A DNA stretch of 40,436 nt from contig CACBPP010000002.1 in assembly GCA_902541175.1 (NCBI GenBank), positions 181,589 through 222,024 of the forward strand. The letters run 5' to 3'. Below the pieces are notes generated by a model that saw nothing but the letters and a program-made list of their open reading frames with translations, had not been told where the DNA came from and made no database searches. Origin of the DNA: an uncultured SAR86 cluster bacterium. Its GTDB lineage: Bacteria; Pseudomonadota; Gammaproteobacteria; Magnimaribacterales; D2472. The translations under genes and the position numbers were made by a program. Of the stretch, positions 16,506-26,300 are shown in pieces. Position 1 is the first letter of the stretch; the number at the start of each line of letters is the position of its first letter.

Positions 16506-17840
16506 TTATCTATCGAATTCTATTTGCATACCGTTTGGTAAGTTTTCTTCAACTTTGCCATCTTTAAAAGCAACATTACCATTAACAATAGTCATAAATA
16601 TAGAAGATTTAAATGTGTGTCCATCAAAAGGAGACCAGCCACATTTATACAAAATATTATCTTTAGATACAGTATAGGGAGTATCTAAATCTAAAACTGC
16701 TAAGTCAGCATAATATCCTTCTCTTATGTAGCCTCTATCTTTAACTTGAAATCTATTAGCAACATTGTGACTTGTTTTCTGAACTATTGTTTCAAGTGAC
16801 AAAATATCTTGATGATAAAAATCCATAAGTATTTGCATACCATGTTGAACCAGCGGAAGTCCTGCAGGTGCCTTAGAATAGTTTTGATTTTTTTCCTCCC
16901 ATGTATGAGGAGCATGGTCGGTCGCAATAATATCAATCTTATCCTCGAGCAATGCGTCTATGAGCGCAAGCCTATCAGACTCAAATTTAATTGATGGATT
17001 ACATTTTATCTGGTTACCAAGATCTACATATCTGGATTCATTAAAGTACATGTGGTGAACGCACACCTCTGCAGTAATTTTTTTGCCATCAATTTTACCT
17101 GGTGTAAATAGATCCATTTCTTTCTCTGTCGTTAAATGGAATACATGAAGGTCAGAATCATATTTTTTAGCTAAATCAACTGCTAATGAACTTGATAAAT
17201 AACAACTATCAACATCTCTTATTAGATGATGATGTTCAGCGCACAAATCTTCTCCATATTTATTTAAATATATCTCTTCATTTTTCTTCACAGTTTTTTG
17301 GTCTTCACAATGCGTTACAACTATCAACGGTGAATAATTAAAAATGTCATCGAGTGCATCTATATCATCAACAAGCATTTCTCCAAAAGAAGCTCCCATA
17401 AAAACTTTAAGTGCTGATGCCTGATTGATATCAACCTTTTTAATTTCTTCAATATTTGTATTACTTGCTCCAAGATGAAAACTGTAATTAGAAAGAGCTC
17501 TGGTACTTGCCAATTCAAACTTCTTTGTTAAATTTTCATTTGTAGTAGTAGTTGGATTTACATTTGGCATTTCAAAGAAACTAGTTACACCTCCTGCAAG
17601 GCCCGCCTTTGATTCTGTTGCTATGTCACCTTTATGAGTTAATCCAGGTTCTCTAAAATGGACCTGATCATCAATCAATCCTGGTATTACATATCTACCA
17701 TTTAAATCTATTACTTCTCTAGCTTCAGAATCTATGGAAGTTGAAATTAATTCTATTCTTTGATTTTTGATCGCAATATCAGATTCTTTAATCTGATTTT
17801 CATTCACAATATTGCAATTTTTTAGAATTATGTCGTACAT
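16506..17840 (-). CDS. pyrC: Dihydroorotase (type I-like)
   Basis: 444 residues. It cyclises carbamoyl aspartate to dihydroorotate in pyrimidine synthesis. Amidohydrolase features are present: PGLIDDQVHFREPGLTHK (53-70), Lys145 in SALKVFMGAS (the usual carbamylated lysine), His177 in VTHCED, His235 in VFHLTTEKEM, and Asp308 in ATDHAPH. The first metal motif is Gln59-Val-His61 instead of His-x-His, so one normal zinc ligand is missing. I recall the same DDQVHFREPG form in other bacterial dihydroorotases, so it is probably a subfamily trait and not decay. It follows lysC with no gap. Confidence 0.88.
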   Translation of the reverse strand: MYDIILKNCNIVNENQIKESDIAIKNQRIELISTSIDSEAREVIDLNGRYVIPGLIDDQVHFREPGLTHKGDIATESKAGLAGGVTSFFEMPNVNPTTTTNENLTKKFELASTRALSNYSFHLGASNTNIEEIKKVDINQASALKVFMGASFGEMLVDDIDALDDIFNYSPLIVVTHCEDQKTVKKNEEIYLNKYGEDLCAEHHHLIRDVDSCYLSSSLAVDLAKKYDSDLHVFHLTTEKEMDLFTPGKIDGKKITAEVCVHHMYFNESRYVDLGNQIKCNPSIKFESDRLALIDALLEDKIDIIATDHAPHTWEEKNQNYSKAPAGLPLVQHGMQILMDFYHQDILSLETIVQKTSHNVANRFQVKDRGYIREGYYADLAVLDLDTPYTVSKDNILYKCGWSPFDGHTFKSSIFMTIVNGNVAFKDGKVEENLPNGMQIEFDR

Positions 17841-19055
17841 TTATTTTTCAAGTTCAAACTCTTCATGAAGAACATTAACTGCTTTATCAACCAATACTTC
17901 ATCAATAACCATTGTAATCTTAATTTCAGATGTACAAATAATTTGAATGTTTACATCATTTTCTGAAAGAGCTTTGAAAGCCTTGCTTGCAACACCAGCT
18001 TGAGATCTCATTCCAGCTCCAACAAGAGAAACTTCTGCGATGTCTGAATTAATTATTAACTCTTTATAATTAACTTTAGTTTTTAAATCTGTGAGTATCT
18101 TTTCAACTGCTTCTTTATCTTCATTTGACACGGTAAAAGTAAAATCAGTTTTATCGTCAATACTCACATTTTGAACGATAACATCAACTTCTATCTCTGC
18201 ATCACTTATTGGTCCAAGTATCTTGAAAGCTGTTCCAGGAGTATCTCCTACACTATGAAGGGTAAACTTTACTAGATCTTTTTGAAATGCTATTCCTGAT
18301 ACTAGTGCATTTTCCATACTTTCATCCTTTAATGAAATTAAAGTTCCATTTCCATCATTAAAACTTGATAAAACCCTAACTGGAACCTCGTATTTATTAG
18401 CAAATTCTACTGCTCTAGTTTGCACGACTTTTGCACCTTGACCTGCAAGCTCAAGCATTTCTTCCATTGTAATTGAATCTAATTTTTTTGCATTAGGAAC
18501 TACACTAGGGTCTGTGGTAAAAATTCCATCAACATCTGTATATATGTCACATCTAATTGCTGCAATTTGAGCTGCAATAGCTACTGCTGTTGTATCAGAC
18601 CCTCCCCTGCCAAGAGTTGTTACATCACCACCCTCTGTAACTCCCTGAAAACCTGTAATAATTGGAATCGTATCGTTTTCAACAACATCTAAAATTTTCT
18701 TAGCATCTACATCAAGAATTTTTGCTTTAGAGTATGAACTAGTGGTTCTCATAGAAATTTGAGAGGCCGAAAATGATTTTGCTTTTACTCCTTTAGAATG
18801 AAGTGCCATAGTCAATAGAGCGGAACTTACTGTTTCACCTGTAGATACTAAGGCATCAAATTCTCTTTTGTCAGGATCATCTCCAAACGCTTTAGCTAAA
18901 TCAACAAGTCTATTTGTCTCACCACCCATTGCCGAGACTACAACAACTATTTTGTTTGATTTAGAGGCGTTTTTAATTATTTCAGCTACAGAATCTATCC
19001 TGTCGACTGTTCCAACAGATGTACCTCCAAATTTTTGAACAACAATTTCAGACAT
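17841..19055 (-). CDS. lysC: Aspartate kinase
   Basis: 404 residues, the monofunctional form. It phosphorylates aspartate at the entry to lysine, methionine and threonine synthesis. The N-terminal kinase begins VQKFGGTSVGT (6-16). GRGGSDTTAVAIAA lies near 150-163, followed by CDIYTDVDGIFTTDP and the regulatory-side KLDSITMEEMLELAGQGAKVVQTRA. Two ACT domains close the protein (about 265-404; FTLHSVGDTPGTAF and VSLVGAGMRSQAGVASKAF), as in lysine/threonine-controlled enzymes. It lies 8 bases after alaS, the order seen in Pseudomonas and other gammaproteobacteria; the usual next gene, csrA, is replaced by pyrC. Confidence 0.96.
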   Translation of the reverse strand: MSEIVVQKFGGTSVGTVDRIDSVAEIIKNASKSNKIVVVVSAMGGETNRLVDLAKAFGDDPDKREFDALVSTGETVSSALLTMALHSKGVKAKSFSASQISMRTTSSYSKAKILDVDAKKILDVVENDTIPIITGFQGVTEGGDVTTLGRGGSDTTAVAIAAQIAAIRCDIYTDVDGIFTTDPSVVPNAKKLDSITMEEMLELAGQGAKVVQTRAVEFANKYEVPVRVLSSFNDGNGTLISLKDESMENALVSGIAFQKDLVKFTLHSVGDTPGTAFKILGPISDAEIEVDVIVQNVSIDDKTDFTFTVSNEDKEAVEKILTDLKTKVNYKELIINSDIAEVSLVGAGMRSQAGVASKAFKALSENDVNIQIICTSEIKITMVIDEVLVDKAVNVLHEEFELEK

Positions 19056-19063
19056 AGTATTTT

Positions 19064-21640
19064 CTATTTTGCGAGGGATTTTACTGAATTTGGAATAGAA
19101 GTCACGAAATCTTTAATATTATCTGTTTCGCCAGCACCTTGGGCAAAATCAGATCTACCTCCACCTTTACCATTAATTTGATTAGATAACTCAGATACAA
19201 CTTCTTTTGCTGATAAAGATTCAGTTAGATTTTTTGTAACTCCACAGACTAAAGCAATTTTATTTGATGACTCTGTAAAAATAACTACGCATAATTTTTC
19301 ATTTGTATTTTTCTGTTCATCAGCAAGAGTTCTTAAATCTTTTGTATCCTCAACATCTACTTGCTCAACAATTAATTTCCAATCGCCAAATTCATGCATT
19401 TCTGATGAAATTACTGATTTCTTGGCACTTTTGCTCTTTGAAGATTTCTTTAATTTCTTATTCTCTTCAATCAAAGAATTTACCTTTTCTTGAAGTTCAT
19501 CAGCTGATACGTTAAGAGAATTTTGTAAAGATAAATTAACGTCCCTTAATTTTTTAACATGCTCAATAGACTTTGACCCTGCCAATGCTTCAATTCTTCT
19601 AATTCCTGAAGCAACACTTGATTGGTTTGTAATTACAAAAAATCCTATGTCTCCTGTTCGATTGACATGAGTTCCACCACATAGTTCTACCGAATATGAG
19701 TTTTCTCCCATAGTAAGAACTCTTACATCATCATCATATTTTTCTCCAAACAATGCCATAGCTCCAGACTTGAGAGCATCATCTAATTTCATTAATTCAG
19801 TTTTTACTTCGAGATTTTTTAGAGCCTCTTTATTAACAATATCCTCAATCTTAGTAATTTCTTCTTTCGTAAGTGGTTTAGTGTGAGAAAAATCAAATCT
19901 AAGTTTATTTTCGTCAACCAAGGACCCCTTTTGTTGAACATGATCACCCAAAACCGCTCTTAATGCTGCATGAACTAAATGAGTTGATGAATGATGTATA
20001 GCAATTGCAGACCTTTTTTCTTTTTCAACACTCATTTTAATAACGTCACCGGTTTTAATGCTTCCTTTGTCAACAATTGCCTTATGAATATATACTTTAC
20101 CTTGTTTCTTACAATCTAAAATACTACCAGTTGACGATTGAGATGCAAATTTTCCTTTATCTCCAATTTGTCCACCTGCTTCAGCATAAAACGGTGTTTG
20201 ATTGCATGCAAAAAATATTTCTTCATTGTTCTTAGCTGCATCTATTCTTTCTTGATCTTTCCAAATAACCAAAACTTTTGAATCAGACTCTAAATTTTCG
20301 TAACCTAAAAATTTAGTCTCTTCAATTCCAGATGCTGCTGGGAGCGAAGATACAAAACTGCTTGATGCTTTCGAGGTTTGTTTTTGTTGATTCATGCACT
20401 CATTGAATCTTTCTTCATCTATATCTAACTGCTTTTCTCTTGCAATATCTGCAGTCAAATCAAATGGAAAACCATAAGTGTCATGTAACTTAAAAACTAC
20501 ATCTCCAGAAAGAGTTTTATTTTTCATGTTGGAAATAGTTTCTTCAAGTATTTCTATTCCTGTTTCAAGCGTTTCAAAGAATTTAATCTCTTCATTCTTT
20601 ATTAATTCAATAATATCTTTTTGTTTTTTCTTTAATTCTGGGTAAGCAGAATTCATGAGTTTTATTAAATCTTTTACAAGTAAATGCATAAATGGTTTTT
20701 TGGCACCAATTTTATATCCATGTCTAATGCCTCTTCTCATTATTCTTCTCAAGACATAGCCTCTTCCTTCTTTTTCAGGAATTACTCCGTCAGATATTAA
20801 AAAAACACTTGATCGAATATGATCAGCAATAACTTTATGAGATGTACTTCCTTGGCTGCCAAGAATTTTTTCTGAAGCATTGATTAAGTCTTTAAATACA
20901 TCTGTTTCATAATTTGAATTTACGCCCTGAAGGACAGCTGCGATTCTCTCTAATCCCATTCCAGTATCAACAGATGGTTTGGGAAGTGGTTCCATTTTTC
21001 CACTTTCATCTCTATTAAATTGCATGAAGACAAGATTCCAAATTTCAATAAATCTATCACCTTCATCACCTTCGGCCCCTGGAGGTGTTCCATCAATGTG
21101 TTCTCCATGATCATAAAATATTTCAGAGCATGGCCCACATGGTCCTGTATCACCCATAGACCAAAAATTATCATCATCGCCTAATCTAGCTATTCTGCCC
21201 GGATCAATTCCAATAATATTTTTCCAAATTTCTTCAGCCTCATCATCGTCTTTATAAACAGTGATCCATAATTTTTTTTTATCTAGCTTAAGTTCTTCTG
21301 TTAAAAATTCCCACGCGAATTTAATAGCATCTTCTTTGAAATAGTCTCCAAAGCTAAAATTACCCAACATTTCAAAAAATGTATGGTGTCTTAAGGTATA
21401 ACCAACGTTTTCTAAATCATTGTGCTTGCCTCCAGCTCTAATACATCTTTGTGAGGTTGCAGCTCGTTTAAAATTTTTAGTCTCAGTACCTAAGAAGACA
21501 TCCTTAAACTGCACCATTCCTGCGTTTGTAAATAATAAGGTTTCATCATTTGACGGAACTAGAGAGCTTGAAGCAACAACTTCATGATTCTTTGAATTAA
21601 AAAAATCTAAAAAAGCTTTTCTAATATCACTTGTTTTCAT
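19064..21640 (-). CDS. alaS: Alanyl-tRNA synthetase
   Basis: 858 residues, near the usual 875. It charges tRNA-Ala and edits mischarged Ser/Gly. The class II core starts at residue 1 (IRKAFLDFFNSKNHEVVASSSLVP), with motif 2 around TSQRCIRAGGKHNDLENVG and HHTFFEMLGNFSFGDYFK. The editing domain has HHSSTHLVHAALR with its HxxxH pair, and CGGTHV later supplies the other zinc residues. A Lys/Ser-rich coiled coil (ENKKLKKSSKSKSAKKS) leads to the C-Ala domain ending in GKGGGRSDFAQGAG. Its start overlaps the yrdA end by 14 bases, marking a continuous operon with yrdA and nudL upstream and lysC and pyrC downstream. Confidence 0.97.
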   Translation of the reverse strand: MKTSDIRKAFLDFFNSKNHEVVASSSLVPSNDETLLFTNAGMVQFKDVFLGTETKNFKRAATSQRCIRAGGKHNDLENVGYTLRHHTFFEMLGNFSFGDYFKEDAIKFAWEFLTEELKLDKKKLWITVYKDDDEAEEIWKNIIGIDPGRIARLGDDDNFWSMGDTGPCGPCSEIFYDHGEHIDGTPPGAEGDEGDRFIEIWNLVFMQFNRDESGKMEPLPKPSVDTGMGLERIAAVLQGVNSNYETDVFKDLINASEKILGSQGSTSHKVIADHIRSSVFLISDGVIPEKEGRGYVLRRIMRRGIRHGYKIGAKKPFMHLLVKDLIKLMNSAYPELKKKQKDIIELIKNEEIKFFETLETGIEILEETISNMKNKTLSGDVVFKLHDTYGFPFDLTADIAREKQLDIDEERFNECMNQQKQTSKASSSFVSSLPAASGIEETKFLGYENLESDSKVLVIWKDQERIDAAKNNEEIFFACNQTPFYAEAGGQIGDKGKFASQSSTGSILDCKKQGKVYIHKAIVDKGSIKTGDVIKMSVEKEKRSAIAIHHSSTHLVHAALRAVLGDHVQQKGSLVDENKLRFDFSHTKPLTKEEITKIEDIVNKEALKNLEVKTELMKLDDALKSGAMALFGEKYDDDVRVLTMGENSYSVELCGGTHVNRTGDIGFFVITNQSSVASGIRRIEALAGSKSIEHVKKLRDVNLSLQNSLNVSADELQEKVNSLIEENKKLKKSSKSKSAKKSVISSEMHEFGDWKLIVEQVDVEDTKDLRTLADEQKNTNEKLCVVIFTESSNKIALVCGVTKNLTESLSAKEVVSELSNQINGKGGGRSDFAQGAGETDNIKDFVTSIPNSVKSLAK

Positions 21641-22157
21641 CTGAATTCATTATTTGCTTATATTTTTTGTAATTTTCTACGTAATGAGAAGCACCAATAG
21701 AAACAACGCTTTGCTCTTCTTCACTAAGAACCTTTTTAATTTTTCCTGGAATGCCTAAAACCATTGAACCATCAGGCACTTCCATGCCTTCTGTAACTAG
21801 TGCCTTGGACCCGATAATGCAATTTTTTCCTATTTTAGCTCCGTTTAAAACTACAGAACCAATTCCTATCAAACTTCCGTCACCAATAGTGCATCCATGA
21901 AGCATAGCCATGTGTCCAACAGTTACCATCTTGCCGATAGTACACTTAAATCCCGGATCTGTATGTAAAATTGCGCCATCCTGAACGTTAGAACCCTCAC
22001 CAATTTCAATTGGTTCATTGTCACCTCTTAAAACTGCATTGAACCATATACTTGCATCTTTTTTTAAGATTATGTCTCCGATAACAGTTGCGTTTGGAGC
22101 AATCCAAAAGTCATCTCCCTCAGTTTTTATTTTTTTCTCGCCCAGATTAATTTTCAT
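21627..22157 (-). CDS. Gamma-carbonic anhydrase family protein (YrdA-like)
   Basis: 176 residues, a left-handed beta-helix of hexapeptide repeats. Repeats run from WIAPNATVIGDIILKKDASIWFNAVLRGD through NVQDGAILHTD, VTVGHMAMLHGCTIGDGSLIGIGSVVLNGAKIG. The three metal histidines of the family are in place (AILHTD, VGHMAMLHGC), so a bound zinc or iron is likely. Whether it has carbonic anhydrase activity is not known for most YrdA-like members. It overlaps nudL by 11 bases upstream and alaS by 14 downstream. Confidence 0.88.
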   Translation of the reverse strand: MKINLGEKKIKTEGDDFWIAPNATVIGDIILKKDASIWFNAVLRGDNEPIEIGEGSNVQDGAILHTDPGFKCTIGKMVTVGHMAMLHGCTIGDGSLIGIGSVVLNGAKIGKNCIIGSKALVTEGMEVPDGSMVLGIPGKIKKVLSEEEQSVVSIGASHYVENYKKYKQIMNSDENK

Positions 22158-22746
22158 CGTATTTTCTTATTAAATCAAAGTCAGTTTTTATGGCAGCATC
22201 AAAACAAATATTCAAAAAATCCGCTGCTATCATGGCTGTGAGGCCCCAAATTTTATTACCATTATAAACCCAACTAGGAATATATAGTTTTAAATCATTT
22301 TTTTTGAATTCGTTATAGGTTATGTTTTCAGGTTCCATTAGAAATTCTAAAGGTACTGTAAATATCTCATCTATCTCATAATTTCCCTTGAAATCTTGAT
22401 TCTTTATGAGATGCCCTACATATGGATGAACTTCGATCTTATGTCGCGATATTAAATAATTAAGTGCACCTAATTTTTTTAAATTCTTTGTATCTAAATT
22501 TATTTCCTCATTACTTTCTCTTAAAGCAGTTTCATAAAGGTCTTTATCGCCTTCCTCCCACTTGCCTCCAGGAAAACTTACCTCACCAGAGTGAGTTGAT
22601 AGACTTGAAGACCGTTTAGTAAATAAAATTTTGATGCCTCTATCATTATCATTTTGTAAAAGAATAATCATCACACCAGCTTTTTTATGATCAGTAGTAT
22701 CAATGAGATTTATTTGTTCAAGTTTTTGCTTTATGCTGTTAATCAT
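22147..22746 (-). CDS. nudL: Nudix hydrolase of the CoA pyrophosphatase (NudL) type
   Basis: 199 residues from the ATG at 22746. A longer frame to 22860 would run into the opposite gene and adds sequence not like the family, so the inner start is preferred; E. coli NudL is of similar size. The CoA-binding signature ILFTKRSSSLSTHSGEVSFPGG is clear and runs straight into the Nudix box (GGKWEEGD...ETALRESNEEI). Such enzymes cleave CoA and its derivatives to phosphopantetheine products and adenosine 3',5'-bisphosphate. It is the first gene of the nudL-yrdA-alaS-lysC-pyrC unit and is divergent from a second Nudix gene. Confidence 0.85.
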   Translation of the reverse strand: MINSIKQKLEQINLIDTTDHKKAGVMIILLQNDNDRGIKILFTKRSSSLSTHSGEVSFPGGKWEEGDKDLYETALRESNEEINLDTKNLKKLGALNYLISRHKIEVHPYVGHLIKNQDFKGNYEIDEIFTVPLEFLMEPENITYNEFKKNDLKLYIPSWVYNGNKIWGLTAMIAADFLNICFDAAIKTDFDLIRKYDEN

Positions 22747-22798
22747 ATGGATAATTTTAACGTCTAAAGTATCTATAATCTTTAAATAAGGAAGGAAA

Positions 22799-23335
22799 TT
22801 GAAATATTGTTCTAATTGCGGCAGCTCAAACCTGGAATTTATGATTCCAGAACATGACAATATTAAAAGATATTGCTGCCAAGACTGTGATTCAATCTTC
22901 TACACGAATCCAAACAATGTTGTTGGCGCGTTATGTATAAGAGATAACAAAATACTAATGGCAAAAAGAGATATCAATCCTCGTAAAGGTTTATGGACAC
23001 TACCTGCTGGTTTTATGGAAAATGCTGAAACTCTCCAAGAAGGTGCTATTAGAGAAACTTTTGAAGAAACTGGTTCAAGGGCAAAAATTAAAATGGCATA
23101 TTCAATGTTTAGTCTGCCTCATATTAATCAAGTGCATATGTTTTTTTTAGCTGATCTTTTAGATGATAACTATGGTCCAACTTTTGAAAGTTCAGATGTG
23201 AGGCTATTTGATATTGATGAAATTTTATGGGATGAAATAGCTTTTCCTACTGTTAAAAAAACACTTGAGTACTATATTGAGGATCTCAAAAAGGGCGATT
23301 TTATTTTTAGAGAAGAAGATATAAAACTTTGGTAA
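22799..23335 (+). CDS. Zinc-ribbon Nudix hydrolase
   Basis: 178 residues from a TTG at 22799, preceded by GGAAGGAAA. The start is supported because the zinc ribbon begins at once (Cys4-x2-Cys7), pairing with Cys26/27 and Cys30 in RYCCQDC. The Nudix domain follows, with GLWTLPAGFMENAETLQEGAIRETFEETG containing the full GxxxxxExxxxxxxREUxEExGU box. The layout is that of NudC-like or ADP-ribose pyrophosphatase relatives; the substrate is unknown. It converges on purL with a zero-base gap. The 52 bases between it and nudL must carry both promoters. Confidence 0.85.
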   Translation: MKYCSNCGSSNLEFMIPEHDNIKRYCCQDCDSIFYTNPNNVVGALCIRDNKILMAKRDINPRKGLWTLPAGFMENAETLQEGAIRETFEETGSRAKIKMAYSMFSLPHINQVHMFFLADLLDDNYGPTFESSDVRLFDIDEILWDEIAFPTVKKTLEYYIEDLKKGDFIFREEDIKLW

Positions 23336-26300
23336 TTAATTTTTATCGCTAAATTTTTTTGCATTTATAAAAATTTGCATCCAAGGAGAGTACTCATTCC
23401 AGTCTTTTCTGTGCCAACTTAGTTGAACTTTTCTAAAAACTCTTTCTGGATGAGGCATCATAATGGTAACTCTCCCATTAGAAGCTGTAATACCTGTTAT
23501 GCCATTAGGTGAGCCGTTTGGATTAATAGGATACATTTCAGATGAGTTTTCTGATGAATCAACAAAATGCATGGCTATTTGATTGGATTTTTCTAATTCC
23601 TGAAGATCATTATTATTAAATTGAGCTCTTCCTTCTCCATGAGCTGATGCAACCGGTATCATCCAATCCTCCATTCCATCTAAAAGAACCGATTCTGTTT
23701 TTGATATTTTTACTTGAGCCAAACGGGCTTCAAATTGATCTGATAAATTTCTTTCAAAACTTGGCCAAAATTCAGCTCCTGGAATAATATCTTTTAAATT
23801 TGATAGCATCTGGCATCCGTTACATACACCTAATGTGAAAACTTTTTCGTTATTGAAAAATTCATGAAATTGATCTTTAACAAGATTGTTGTACAAAATA
23901 GTTTTTGACCAGCCTCCTCCAGCGCCGAGAACATCACCGTATGAAAAACCACCACATACCGCCATGCCCTGAAAGTCCTTTAGATTTGTGTTTCCATCAA
24001 GAAGGTCTTGCATATGAACATCAAAAGCATTGAAGCCTGCAAGCGTAAAAGCAGCTGCCATCTCATTTTGTCCATTTACGCCCTGTTCTCTTAAAATTGC
24101 TACTTTAGGCTTTATTCTTTTGATATTAATATGCTTAAGCTCATTTTCATCAAACGAGATATTGCTTTTAAGTCCATGAAAATTTCTATCATCAAGCAAA
24201 CTTAGTTCAGAGTTTGCAATTTCTTCGTTATCTCTTATGGATTGAATAGCATGAGAAGTCTCTCGCCAATTTTTTTCTAATTCAATAACTGACTTACTAA
24301 AAATCTCTGAATCATTCTTAAAAATTGAAAATTTCTCACCGTCTATTAATTCAGCTATATTTTTTACATAAATATTTTCATTCGTTAAAGTATTTGTAAC
24401 TTCATCAAGATTATTTTTCTTAATTTGAATTGCAAAGCCAATTTCCTCAGAGAAAAGGAATTCATTAACACCTGATGAATCATCTAAATTCAATCTCATA
24501 CCAACTTTTTTGGTAAAGCACATTTCTAACAATGTTGTTATAAGACCTCCATCAGAAATATCATGCATTGCTAATATTTTTTTATTTTTCAAAAGATTTT
24601 GAATACCTGAAAACAGTTTTTCGAATACCTCAATATCATCTATGTCTGGGGTATGTTGATATTTTGTTTCAGTGATTTCTGAGAATATTGATCCAGCCAA
24701 CCTATTTTTATTATTTAACTTAATCAAAAGAATGCTTGTATCATCAGAAGTATTTAATTCTGGAGTAACTGACTCTGTAACATCATCCACTGGTGCCATT
24801 GCTGTAATAACTCCAGACAAGGGACTTGATACTTCATAATCTGAATTATTTTCTGACCACTTAGTTCTCATAGATAAGGAATCTTTTCCAACAGGTATAG
24901 AAACTTTTAAATCGACCGCAATTTTTGATAAGGCCTCAACTCCAGACCTCAAGGCAAAGTCATCTGAATTTTCTCCAGATGCTGCCATCCAATTTGCAGA
25001 AACTTGAACATTATTTAATCCTTTAATAACAACTCCTGACATATTGGTTAAAGCTTCGCCAAGAGCCATTCTCATAGATGCGGCAGGATTTATTAGAGCA
25101 ATGGTGGGCTTTTCTCCAATACTTAGAACTTCTCCATTATTTGATGTATAAGATCTTAAGCTTAGTGAATAGTCAGATACGGGGACTTGATATGGCCCCA
25201 CAAATTGATCTCTTGCAACCATTCCACTTACTGTTCTATCACCAATTGTTATTAGGAAAGATTTTGATGAAACAGTCGGATGTTGAAGAACTTTAGTAAT
25301 TGAATCACTCAGATCGATGTCTTCTGAATTATCTTCATTAAATGTTTCAACAAATTCTTCTTTAACTTCCATTTCTGTAATTGGAAGATCGCCGAAAAGC
25401 ATTGATAATGGCACATCAACTGGATAGTTTTTGTTTTGCTCATCATAAAGTTTTACAGACATTTCTTTTGTTGTGTGTCCAACAATTGCATATTCACATC
25501 TCTCTCTTTGACATATCTTTTCAAAAGCATTTTTATTATCTTTATGAATTGCTAATACATACCTTTCTTGAGATTCATTAGACCAAATTTCCATAGGTGA
25601 CATGGATTTATCTGCATTTGGAATTTTTGATAATTCAATATACACACCCAGATTAGAATCTTTAGCTAATTCGGGAATTGCATTTGATAATCCACCAGCA
25701 CCAACATCGTGAATAAACTCAATAAAGCTATTTTCTTGTGATGAACATTTATTAATGACCTCCTGACATCTTCTTTCCATTTCAGCATTGTCTCTTTGAA
25801 CGGAAGCAAAATCTAAATCTTCGTCGCTATCTCCTGATGAGACTGATGATGCAGCACCTCCGCCAAGACCAATAAGCATTGCAGGTCCTCCTAAAACAAC
25901 AACTAAATAATCTTCTTTAATTTGTAATTTAAAGTTATTTACATCCCTTACTTCACCTATACCTCCAGCAAGCATTATTGGTTTGTGATATCCAAAAGCT
26001 TTGTTATTGTCAAAGTCGGTTTCAAAACATCTAAAATATCCAAGGGTTGATGGTCTCCCAAATTCATTATTAAAAGAAGCTGCTCCGATCGGGGCTTCAA
26101 TCATAATATCTAGCGGGGATGCAATTCTTGATGGTTTAAGCTCATTCTTTTCCCAGCTTCTCATAAGGTTTGGAATTCTTAAATTAGAAACATTAAAACC
26201 AACCAACCCAATTTTAGGTTTTGCGCCCCTTCCTGTAGCTCCCTCATCTCGAATTTCTCCACCAGATCCTGTTGAAGCTCCTGGATATGGTGAAATTGCT

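Noticed and set aside
22747-22860. Longer nudL reading frame.
   Set aside because: It would overlap the zinc-ribbon part of the divergent Nudix gene and has no match to the family.
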